Below are positions 1 to 6,946 of a DNA stretch of 48,835 nt, piece after piece. A model generated the notes under the pieces. The model searched no databases, was not told the DNA's origin, and saw nothing but the letters and a program-made list of their open reading frames with translations. This DNA comes from Desulfotignum sp. (GTDB lineage: Bacteria; Desulfobacterota; Desulfobacteria; Desulfobacterales; Desulfobacteraceae): contig JAIPDL010000023.1 in NCBI GenBank assembly GCA_021737695.1, positions 1 through 48,835 of the forward strand, given 5' to 3'. The translations under genes and the position numbers were made by a program. Numbering within the stretch: position 1 is the stretch's first letter; every line of letters starts with the position of its first letter.

Positions 1-294
1 CAGATGCGAATCGTTGAGTTGATTCGCAGCCAGCTGGATTTCCAGGACTTCGCATTCAAACCGCACCTGGAACACATGCATGATTTTGTTGAATTCGATT
101 TCCGTCACCATGCTGCCGGTTCTGGGAATAATCCGGACCAGCTGTTCCCATTCCAGACGGTTGAGCACATTTCGGACCGGTGACCGGCTGACCTCAAATT
201 CCTGTGCCAGCACGTTTTCATTGAGAATCTGACCGGGATGATATTCCATGTACAGAATTCGATCCCGCAGGATATTAAACATGTTTGGTTTCAT
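1..294 (-). CDS. GntR-family transcriptional regulator (N-terminal part only)
   Basis: The minus-strand frame starts with ATG at 294 and runs off the left edge, so only the first 98 residues are seen. Residues about 5-65 form a winged helix-turn-helix of the GntR type (NENVLAQEFEVSRSPVRNVLNRLE, then a wing with RTGSMV). The following part (HVFQVRFECEVLEIQLAA) resembles the first helices of the FCD ligand-binding domain of the FadR subfamily. It diverges from the racemase/TRAP operon that begins at 496, and the shared control region holds a perfect palindrome at 403-416. Most likely it is a local regulator that controls itself and the transport operon in response to the transported acid or a metabolite of it. 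The ligand is not known. The family call is firm, the FCD subclass less so because the C-terminal half is missing. Confidence 0.88.
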   Translation of the reverse strand, partial: MKPNMFNILRDRILYMEYHPGQILNENVLAQEFEVSRSPVRNVLNRLEWEQLVRIIPRTGSMVTEIEFNKIMHVFQVRFECEVLEIQLAANQLNDSHL

Positions 295-383
295 AATCCA
301 CTGCCTTGTTTGTTGCAGTCAGCATCCGTTTGAACCTGATTAAGGGCGGATACAATTTTTATGGCCCGGTCCAATAAAAAAGC

Positions 384-413
384 TTGACATGAAAATTAAC
401 CCACTGGTATACC
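384..413 (+). promoter_or_regulatory. Candidate sigma70 promoter of the racemase/TRAP operon
   Basis: TTGACA (384-389) is followed by an 18-base spacer and TATACC (408-413), a good -35 and a fair -10. The -10 lies inside the palindrome at 403-416. Transcription would start near 420, which places the ATG at 496 behind a leader of about 75 bases. Confidence 0.6.
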
Positions 414-421
414 AGTAACAA
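393..421 (-). promoter_or_regulatory. Candidate sigma70 promoter of the GntR gene
   Basis: Reading the minus strand, TTGTTA (416-421) is followed by 17 bases and TAATTT (393-398). The spacer contains the palindrome at 403-416, so a bound regulator would block this promoter, which suggests autorepression. The call is by pattern only. Confidence 0.45.
403..416. promoter_or_regulatory. Probable GntR operator, perfect 14-bp palindrome
   Basis: ACTGGTATACCAGT is a perfect inverted repeat. FCD-type GntR regulators commonly bind short palindromes built on GTATAC-like cores. It covers the -10 of the rightward promoter and lies between -35 and -10 of the leftward promoter, between a GntR gene and the operon it diverges from. 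Function is inferred from position and symmetry. Confidence 0.6.
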
Positions 422-495
422 GATTAATGATAAAAATAAAGGTATTTTTACAGAAATACAATTCTTTTCCACCCATAACACATCACCGGAGGGCA

Positions 496-1230
496 ATGAC
501 TGTTTATCGAATCCACAGAAAAACCCAGGCCTGGTATGGAGAATCCATCGGCATCCTGATTCTGGACGCTGCCTATCCCTGCATTCCCGGCAATGTGGGA
601 AACGCCAGCACGTTTCCTTTTCCGGTCCGGTATGAAAGAGTGACCGGTGCCTCCATCGACCGGCTGCTCAACCAGCAGGATCCCACCCTGGCGGAACCAT
701 TCATCCAGGCGGCAAAAAACATTCAGGACCAGGGTGTGAAGGCCATTACCGGGGCCTGCGGATTCATGGCCCTGTTTCAGCGGGAAGTGACCGCAGCCGT
801 GGACATCCCGGTCTTTTTATCCAGTCTTTTGCAGATTCCACTGATCTATCAGATGACCCGAAAACCCATCGGTATCATCACCGCCAATGCATCCAGTTTA
901 AAAAAAGCCCATTTTGATGCGGTTAACGTGACCCCGGACATTCCGGTAATCATCGCAGGCATGGAAACCCAGCCGGAATTTTCCAGTGCCGTACTCGAAG
1001 AAAAAGGGACCCTGGATTCAGATAAAATTCAAGATGAAGTGGTTTCCACCGCCAAAACAATGGTGAAAGACCATCCGGACATCAGCGCCATTGTGCTGGA
1101 ATGCAGCGATCTGCCCCCTTATGCCCATGCGGTGCAGGCAGCGGTACAGCGTCCGGTATTTGACTTTTTCACCATGATTCAGTATATCCACACTAGCTTG
1201 GTAAGAACCCCTTTTACCGGGTTTATGTAA
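496..1230 (+). CDS. Aspartate/glutamate racemase-family protein
   Basis: This 244-residue protein has the two-cysteine layout of the cofactor-independent Asp/Glu/hydantoin racemase superfamily: Cys88 in GACGFM and Cys203 in VLECSDL, each in the position expected for the acid/base pair. The first strand (GILILDAAYPCIPGNVGN) also fits. The frame is open from an ATG at 427, but the ATG at 496 has GGAGG just before it (short spacing) and begins where homology starts, so I prefer it. It is the first gene of an operon with a TRAP transporter and a proline-racemase-type enzyme, which suggests a role in processing an imported chiral amino or hydroxy acid. The substrate cannot be read from the sequence; members of this superfamily include aspartate, glutamate and hydantoin racemases and maleate isomerase. 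Confidence 0.8.
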   Translation: MTVYRIHRKTQAWYGESIGILILDAAYPCIPGNVGNASTFPFPVRYERVTGASIDRLLNQQDPTLAEPFIQAAKNIQDQGVKAITGACGFMALFQREVTAAVDIPVFLSSLLQIPLIYQMTRKPIGIITANASSLKKAHFDAVNVTPDIPVIIAGMETQPEFSSAVLEEKGTLDSDKIQDEVVSTAKTMVKDHPDISAIVLECSDLPPYAHAVQAAVQRPVFDFFTMIQYIHTSLVRTPFTGFM

Positions 1231-1260
1231 CACAACCACATAATTTGCAAGGAGGAAGAG

Positions 1261-2313
1261 ATGAAAAAAGGACGAAGGCTCATTCAGGGACTGATGGTGC
1301 TGACAATCAGTGCGATGCTTGTGACAGCCGCACCGATTCAGGCCAAAGCAGAAAAAACATTTAAATGGCAACCGTCATCCTGGCTGTCCTCGGGCATCAG
1401 CTGGGATACCATCAATGACATCTCCAAAAAAGTGACCCAGAAGACCAACGGCCGGCTGACCATGACCCCCAGCTCTCCGGGCGCCATCGTACCGGTGCCG
1501 GAACAGCTGGAAGCCGTGAGCATGGGCATTATGAAAGCCACCTTTATCTGGCCGGGATATTTCCCCGGACAGCTGCCTGTGGCATTTATGCATGGGGATT
1601 GTTTTGCGGCCCCGCATACCATTGCCGAACTGCGGTACCTTTACGAAGAATATGAAGGCGGCAAGATCATGGAAATCCTGAGGGACGCGTATGCCGAACA
1701 TGGCGTCTATCTGGTGGGCAACCTCTACTGGACCCTGGACAACCTGATGATCTCCAAGGTCCCCATCAAGGGTGTGGCTGACATTGAAGGAAAGAAATTC
1801 CGCTCATCAGAACTGATTGCCCTGCAGCTGGCTGAACTGGGCGCCGGCACCATCTGGGTTCCCGGAGATGAAATCTACACCATGCTGTCCACCGGTGCCG
1901 TAGATGCCATCACCTTTTCCCATGCCGCTGACATGGTGGCCATGGGCTTCCATGAAGTGACCAAATACTGGATTAAATACCCCACCGCTGTCGGACCGGC
2001 TGCAGATGCACTGATCGTGACCATGAAAGAATGGGAAGCAATGCCCCAGGATCTGAAGACGATTCTGGCCAGTGAGGTTGCCAACGGCACTTACAGAAAC
2101 GCAACCGAAGCGGATAAAGAGATTGCCAAAGCCTGGGATTTTGTTGAGAAACAGGGCATTGAAATCATTGAATGGTCTGAAGAAGATGCGGTTAAACTGG
2201 CCGGTACCGCCCGGAAAGTGATTCCTGAAAAATATCTCAAAGACAAATCCTTTAACGAAATTTTCAAAATTGTTGAAAAATGGGCCATGGAAATGGGGTA
2301 TTGGGCAGACTAG
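1261..2313 (+). CDS. TRAP transporter substrate-binding protein (DctP family)
   Basis: The 350-residue protein starts with a Sec signal peptide (KKGRR, hydrophobic stretch, cleavage near PIQAKA|EKTF) and continues as a periplasmic DctP-type binding protein. The segment GKKFRSSE with Arg181 matches the place of the arginine that in this family pairs with the substrate carboxylate, and it is followed by the usual LSTGAVDAI segment. A strong ribosome-binding site (AAGGAGGAAGAG) precedes the ATG. The gene is followed by the two membrane subunits, after a stem-loop, which is a common way to keep the binding protein more abundant than the permease. The ligand is probably a carboxylate; proline-type or amino-acid-derived compounds are suggested only by the racemase genes on either side. 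Confidence 0.95.
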   Translation: MKKGRRLIQGLMVLTISAMLVTAAPIQAKAEKTFKWQPSSWLSSGISWDTINDISKKVTQKTNGRLTMTPSSPGAIVPVPEQLEAVSMGIMKATFIWPGYFPGQLPVAFMHGDCFAAPHTIAELRYLYEEYEGGKIMEILRDAYAEHGVYLVGNLYWTLDNLMISKVPIKGVADIEGKKFRSSELIALQLAELGAGTIWVPGDEIYTMLSTGAVDAITFSHAADMVAMGFHEVTKYWIKYPTAVGPAADALIVTMKEWEAMPQDLKTILASEVANGTYRNATEADKEIAKAWDFVEKQGIEIIEWSEEDAVKLAGTARKVIPEKYLKDKSFNEIFKIVEKWAMEMGYWAD

Positions 2314-2354
2314 CGCTCAAATCGTAAAAGTCGGCTGTAAAACGCCCAAAGAAA

Positions 2355-2393
2355 CGATAAAGCCTCCTTCGTTAGCTGGTGGGGGCTTTATCG
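2355..2393 (+). terminator. Intercistronic stem-loop between dctP and dctQ genes
   Basis: CGATAAAGCC (2355-2364) pairs with GGCTTTATCG (2384-2393), and three further inner pairs are possible. No T-run follows, so it is more likely an mRNA-protecting or attenuating hairpin than a full terminator. It would give more binding protein than permease. Confidence 0.6.
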
Positions 2394-2429
2394 CTTCTGA
2401 TGTTAATCGATCATAGAAAGAGGTAAAAA

Positions 2430-2936
2430 ATGAGACGCGTCCTGGCATTCATCGACAGTGTCAGCGAATGGAGCGGGAAGCTGGTCAGCTGGCTGATCTT
2501 GATCATCATGGCCGTCCTGCTCATTGAAGTGGCATTGCGTTTTTTATTCAACGCTCCGACCATCTGGATTCATGAACTGTGCATGCATTTGTTTGGATTC
2601 TTTTCCGTGCTTGCCGGGGCCTATGTTCTTCTAAACAAACAACATGTAAAAATCGATATTATCTACCTGCAGTTTTCCCCCCGGGTCCGGGCCGCTATTG
2701 ATACGGTGACGTATATGGTTTTTTTCATGTACATCGGGGCCATGTTTTATTACGGCACTGTCCTTGCGATCCGGGCCGTGGAGTTGAATCAGACCGTATC
2801 ACCATCGCCCTGGGGATCTCCGATATGGCCCCTGAAAATAGCATTGCCCGTGGCAGCATTGCTGCTGCTGCTCCAGGGGCTGGCTGATTTCATCCGCACG
2901 GTTAGCTTTGCTGTGACCGGAAAGGAGATGTCATGA
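2430..2936 (+). CDS. TRAP transporter small permease (DctQ family)
   Basis: The 168-residue membrane protein has four predicted helices (about residues 15-38, 50-75, 90-115, 135-160), the normal size and layout of a DctQ subunit. The motif WIHELCMHLFGFFSVLAGAY is typical of the second helix region. A GAGG site six bases before the ATG supports the start. Its stop overlaps the start of the large permease as ATGA, so the two are translationally coupled. It works with DctM and the binding protein as a secondary, ion-driven importer in the inner membrane. Confidence 0.93.
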   Translation: MRRVLAFIDSVSEWSGKLVSWLILIIMAVLLIEVALRFLFNAPTIWIHELCMHLFGFFSVLAGAYVLLNKQHVKIDIIYLQFSPRVRAAIDTVTYMVFFMYIGAMFYYGTVLAIRAVELNQTVSPSPWGSPIWPLKIALPVAALLLLLQGLADFIRTVSFAVTGKEMS

Positions 2937-4252
2937 CATTTGAATGGCTACCCATTATCGTTCTGGTCTCCGGGCTGATGCTCGGGCTGATCTCAGGGTT
3001 TCCCATGGCATTTACCCTGGGCGGCAGTTCCATTGTGGCGTCCTGGATCTTCATCGGGTTTGACAGTCTGCCCTATGTGGCCACCAATACATTCGGCATG
3101 ATGACCAATGTGATCCTCATTGCCATGCCGTTGTTCATTTTCATGGCCTGTGTACTGGAAAAATCCGGGGTGACCCATGATCTGTACAATTTCATGCACC
3201 AGCTGCTGGGGTCCCTGAACGGGGGACTGGCCATGGGCACCGTGGCCATTTGCGCCATCATCGCGGCCATGTCCGGGGTGAGTACCACCGGCGTGGTGAC
3301 CATGGGGATCATTGCCCTGCCCATCATGCTCAAGATGAAGTACGACAAAAGCATCGCCATTGGGCCGATTCTGGCGGGCGGGGCCCTGGGCCTGCTCATT
3401 CCCCCCAGTGTGTCTCTGGTCATCTACGGCATGATCGCCCGGGTGTCCATCGGCCGGTTGTTTGCAGGCGCCATCATTCCCGGCATGCTCCTGGTATTTC
3501 TGTACATGAGTTATATCGGTATCCGGTGTTATCTGAATCCCAGCCTGGGACCGGCCCTGCCCAAAGAAGACCGGGTGCCGTTAATTGAAAAACTGAAACT
3601 GGCCAAGAGCCTGGTGCTGCCCATGCTCATCATCATCTCGGTGCTGGGATCCATTTTCGCCGGGCTGGCCTCTCCTACAGAAGCAGCGGCCGTCGGGGCC
3701 GGCGGTGCGGTGCTCAGTGCCGCCATCAACCGTCGCCTGTCCTGGGACGTGCTCAAGGATGCCTGCTTCCGCACCATGTCCATCAACGGCATGATCATGT
3801 GGATCCTGTTCGGGGCGGCCTGTTTCACCAGTATCTTTTTCCGGACCGGCGGTCAGGGCCTGATCGGTGACATGATGCTGGGTCTTGAAAGCAAGGTTGT
3901 CATTTTCGGTATTATCCTGATCACCCTGATTGTCCTTGGATTTTTCCTGGATGAAATCACCCAGATCATGATCACTGTGCCGGTGTTTCTGCCCATCGTG
4001 GTCCAGCTCGGATATGATCCGGTCTGGTTCGGTGTGCTGTTCATGACCCAGGTGCAGATGGATTATCTGACCCCGCCTTTCGGGTTCACCCTGTTTTATC
4101 TCAAGGGGGTGGCACCGCCCGAAGTGAGCATGGCGGATATCTATAAATCGATTCTGCCTTTCTTGTGCATGCAGCTGATTGTGGTACTGCTGATCCTGTT
4201 CTTTCCGCAAATCGTTCTGTGGTTGCCCGAAGAGGTGTTTGCCCTCAGGTAA
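2933..4252 (+). CDS. TRAP transporter large permease (DctM family)
   Basis: The 439-residue polytopic protein has the size and hydrophobic pattern of DctM (11-12 helices). Family motifs seen include GFPMAFTLGGSS near the N-terminus, MSGVSTTGVVTMG around residue 115, GGALGLLIPPSVSLVIYG around 150 and LASPTEAAAVGAGGAV around 250. It starts inside the stop of the small permease (ATGA), so both subunits are made together. It forms the Na+-coupled transport path. A strong intrinsic terminator follows. Confidence 0.95.
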   Translation: MTFEWLPIIVLVSGLMLGLISGFPMAFTLGGSSIVASWIFIGFDSLPYVATNTFGMMTNVILIAMPLFIFMACVLEKSGVTHDLYNFMHQLLGSLNGGLAMGTVAICAIIAAMSGVSTTGVVTMGIIALPIMLKMKYDKSIAIGPILAGGALGLLIPPSVSLVIYGMIARVSIGRLFAGAIIPGMLLVFLYMSYIGIRCYLNPSLGPALPKEDRVPLIEKLKLAKSLVLPMLIIISVLGSIFAGLASPTEAAAVGAGGAVLSAAINRRLSWDVLKDACFRTMSINGMIMWILFGAACFTSIFFRTGGQGLIGDMMLGLESKVVIFGIILITLIVLGFFLDEITQIMITVPVFLPIVVQLGYDPVWFGVLFMTQVQMDYLTPPFGFTLFYLKGVAPPEVSMADIYKSILPFLCMQLIVVLLILFFPQIVLWLPEEVFALR

Positions 4253-4301
4253 GCTCACGACCAAAACCAAGGAAAGTTTCATAAATACCGATGAAACACT
4301 T

Positions 4302-4345
4302 ACACTGGTTCTCAGGCACAATGTCCGGGAACCAGTGTTTTTTTT
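4302..4345 (+). terminator. Rho-independent terminator after the TRAP genes
   Basis: ACACTGGTTC (4302-4311) pairs perfectly with GAACCAGTGT (4329-4338) and is followed by a run of eight T (4338-4345). It separates the transporter from the proline-racemase gene, so that gene either depends on read-through or has its own promoter in 4346-4410, where I see no clear one. Confidence 0.85.
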
Positions 4346-4422
4346 GAAAGCCTGCCCACCAGAATGATTTGTGTCAGCAACCCGAATACTGACTTTTCCG
4401 AATGACTTGAAAGGAACCCATC

Positions 4423-5436
4423 ATGAATTTTACCCAGACACTCTTCACGGTCGATACCCACACCATGGGCGAACCCACCCGGGTGGTCACCGCCGGTATC
4501 GCCCATATCCCGGGAAAACAGATGATCGACAAAAAAAACTGGCTGTCTCAAAACAAAGACCATCTGAGGCAGATGCTCATGCTCGAGCCCAGAGGCCACC
4601 AGGATATGTTCGGGGCCATTCTCACCGAGCCGGTCACAGACGGAGCCGAAGCCGGGGTGATCTTCATGGACAGCGGCGGGTATCTGGACATGTGCGGGCA
4701 CGGCAGCATGGGAGTCGTGGTGGTGCTCCTGGAAACCGGAATGTTGTCTTCAGACGACCGGACATCCGATAATGTCCGGACCCTGGCTCTGGACACTCCT
4801 GCCGGGCTGATCCATGCCCGGGCCGTCGTGGAAAACGGTCGGGTGACCCAGGTAACCATCCGTAACCGGGAATCCTTCTTTTGTGAATCCATGGAGATTC
4901 ACCTGGACAGCATCGGGCCGGTGCCGGTGGATATCGCCTATGGCGGGAATTATTTCGCCCTGGTCAATGCCGAACATCTGAAACTTCCGGTGACCCCGGC
5001 CCACATCGAACCGCTCAAAAAGCTGGGGCTGGCTATCAGAAAGGCCGTGAACCAGCAGTTTTCCTTTTTACACCCGGCATCAGGTCTCAAGGCCACAGTG
5101 GACTTGACCGAAATTTATGAAAACACGGATCCTCCCCGAAATATCGTGGTATTCGGGGCCGGACAGGTGGACCGGTCCCCCTGCGGTACCGGCACCAGCG
5201 CAAAAATGGCATTTCTTCACCACAAAGGCCGGCTCAAGCCCGGGGAACCCTATGTGTATCAAAGTGTGTTCGGCACTGAATTCAGAGGAGAAGTTGTCAA
5301 GGAAACAACGGTGGGGGACCGGCCGGCCATTGTACCGGAAATCACCGGAAAAGCATGGATCACCGGATTTCACCAGTTTGTGAAGGAGGATACCGATCCC
5401 TATGGATCCGGGTTCTCCATGCCGAATCCCACCTGA
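4423..5436 (+). CDS. Proline racemase / 4-hydroxyproline epimerase family enzyme
   Basis: The 337-residue protein is a full-length member of the proline racemase family, a cofactor-free two-base enzyme. Both catalytic thiols are present: Cys91 in DMCGHGSMG and Cys254 in DRSPCGTGTSA. That argues for racemase or epimerase activity rather than trans-3-hydroxyproline dehydratase, where the second Cys is a Thr. The N-terminus (VDTHTMGEPTRVV), LEPRGHQDMFG and FGAGQVDRSPCGTGTSAK resemble the clostridial proline racemase PrdF type as I remember it. AAAGGA eight bases upstream supports the ATG. It follows the TRAP operon after a terminator. Proline, hydroxyproline or a related imino acid are the likely substrates. 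No proline reductase genes are in the window. Confidence 0.88.
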   Translation: MNFTQTLFTVDTHTMGEPTRVVTAGIAHIPGKQMIDKKNWLSQNKDHLRQMLMLEPRGHQDMFGAILTEPVTDGAEAGVIFMDSGGYLDMCGHGSMGVVVVLLETGMLSSDDRTSDNVRTLALDTPAGLIHARAVVENGRVTQVTIRNRESFFCESMEIHLDSIGPVPVDIAYGGNYFALVNAEHLKLPVTPAHIEPLKKLGLAIRKAVNQQFSFLHPASGLKATVDLTEIYENTDPPRNIVVFGAGQVDRSPCGTGTSAKMAFLHHKGRLKPGEPYVYQSVFGTEFRGEVVKETTVGDRPAIVPEITGKAWITGFHQFVKEDTDPYGSGFSMPNPT

Positions 5437-5448
5437 AAAATCCCGGTA

Positions 5449-6777
5449 TCAGACGATCACTGACGCGGCATCGATCAAAGCCGGCAGCTGTTTCAGGCTG
5501 AATCCCAGTACTTCCAGGGATTCAGCCACGCGACAGGTAACCATCCCCTCCAGGTCCTGCCCCAGGGTGAATCTGGACTGAATCAAGTCTGCAAGAAAAA
5601 CCAGGTGGGTCAATTCTGGATGGGCTTGTGCGCTTTCCGGTTCATGATGACAGGCAATGGGCTCCTTCAGGATATCCGGCAGTTCCCATAACTCCGCCAG
5701 GGTCCTGCCGGTTTCCGCGTGTGTGGTATCAAAACACTCCTTTTCAATGGCGATCAGGTCTTCGCCGTCCTCCAGAATGCGGCGGTAGAAAAATGGAATG
5801 CCCCTGGCCACATACTGATCCAGTACCACCTTACCGATATCGTGAAGCAGGCCGGCCGTATATGCCACTGCCGGAGAAATCCGATTCGATCTCATTTTTG
5901 CCAGGCGTTCACAGGCCAGCGCCATGCCCAGAGAGTGGTTGTAAAGCCCTCCCCTGCAAAGGGAATACCCTGTGCTGTATCCAAAAATGCCGGAATCGAC
6001 CGCTGCGGACAACACCAGCAGCAGAAACCGCTTTTCTCCCAGCAGGATCAGGGCCCTGTCAATGGAATCCGTGTTCATTTTCCGGCTGAACATGGCGCTG
6101 TTGCACAGCTTGAGCACTTTGGCACTGATCACCTGGTCCTGCCGGACCTCTTTTGCGACATCCCCTAAGCTGTTCATGTCGTTGTGGATCATCCGCAGCA
6201 GCTTCAAAGCGATCTGGGGAATGGGTTTGATCGACTGGATGGTCTCTGTGATCTGTTCCGGTGTGGGACAGGCAGGAACCAGCGAGTTCTGGGACACATC
6301 CGGAAAGATCACCGGTGTAATCGTGGTGTCCCCACAGGAAAGATCCAGGCTCATGCGGCAGGTGAAATACCCGCCGATCTCTTTTTTCAGGACCTGAATG
6401 CCCGCTTTTTCAAGCAGGTGACACGCCATTTCAGTTGTCCGGCCCCCGATATCCATGTCCAGATCCATCTGGGAAGCCGGACCGATCAGGCCCCCGCCCG
6501 CCATGGTTGCTTTGAGCCGGTTTTTCTGCGCCCCCAGGTCACAAAGTGCCTGGATGAACAGGGGCAGTCCGGTACGGGCATATTTTTCTGGCTGCCAGGG
6601 AGTTCCGCCGTCAACGGGTTCAGGAAGAAGCAGGTGATGAATCCCTCCTGTTCCCGCTTCAGAATCCCACAAAGCCACCCCCACACAACTGCCCAGATAG
6701 GCGTCCAGGATCAAAGGGTGTTTCCCGGATACCACAAAACTACCAGAGGGCACAATCTGCCGCTGTTTGACTGTCAT
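5449..6777 (-). CDS. CheD-like / HDOD two-domain protein
   Basis: Residues about 1-155 of this 442-residue protein resemble CheD, the receptor glutamine deamidase of chemotaxis. LGSCVGVALWD supplies Cys31, and His48 (GGIHHLLLPEP) lies 17 residues later as in the CheD Cys/His pair. The usual catalytic Thr six residues before the Cys is Asp here. From about residue 165 follows an HDOD domain (IKPIPQIALKLLRMI, then DQVISAKVLKLCNSAMF) with an HD motif in AGLLHDIGKVVLD. The open frame reaches a TTG at 6846, but a promoter at 6818-6846 and CheD homology favour the ATG at 6777. HDOD proteins act in signalling, often with c-di-GMP. The fusion suggests a signalling protein that modifies or binds a receptor. 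No chemotaxis genes are nearby. The product is probably cytoplasmic. Confidence 0.8.
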   Translation of the reverse strand: MTVKQRQIVPSGSFVVSGKHPLILDAYLGSCVGVALWDSEAGTGGIHHLLLPEPVDGGTPWQPEKYARTGLPLFIQALCDLGAQKNRLKATMAGGGLIGPASQMDLDMDIGGRTTEMACHLLEKAGIQVLKKEIGGYFTCRMSLDLSCGDTTITPVIFPDVSQNSLVPACPTPEQITETIQSIKPIPQIALKLLRMIHNDMNSLGDVAKEVRQDQVISAKVLKLCNSAMFSRKMNTDSIDRALILLGEKRFLLLVLSAAVDSGIFGYSTGYSLCRGGLYNHSLGMALACERLAKMRSNRISPAVAYTAGLLHDIGKVVLDQYVARGIPFFYRRILEDGEDLIAIEKECFDTTHAETGRTLAELWELPDILKEPIACHHEPESAQAHPELTHLVFLADLIQSRFTLGQDLEGMVTCRVAESLEVLGFSLKQLPALIDAASVIV

Positions 6778-6817
6778 CTCAGATCTCTGTCCTTTCAACA
6801 CAAAATAAACCTGGCAA

Positions 6818-6846
6818 GGTATACCCTCATTCTCACCAAAAATCAA
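6818..6846 (-). promoter_or_regulatory. Candidate sigma70 promoter of the CheD-HDOD gene
   Basis: On the minus strand TTGATT (6841-6846), a 17-base spacer and TATACC (6818-6823) form a plausible promoter. Transcription would begin near 6811, leaving about 34 bases before the ATG at 6777. The -10 overlaps the palindrome GGTATACC (6818-6825), the same core as in the GntR operator at 403-416. Confidence 0.5.
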
Positions 6847-6946
6847 ACCAGGAATAATATTTGTCTATGGCTGAAGTTCTGAGTCTGACAGCTGCCCGTC
6901 CCCGTTGGGCTAGAAAAAACAAGCGGTGAAAATCGTCCGTCTCTGC

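Noticed and set aside
3581-4321. 246-codon minus-strand frame across the TRAP large permease
   Set aside because: It is antisense to a clear DctM gene; its composition (many His, Asp, Gln) is typical of a reverse-frame shadow.
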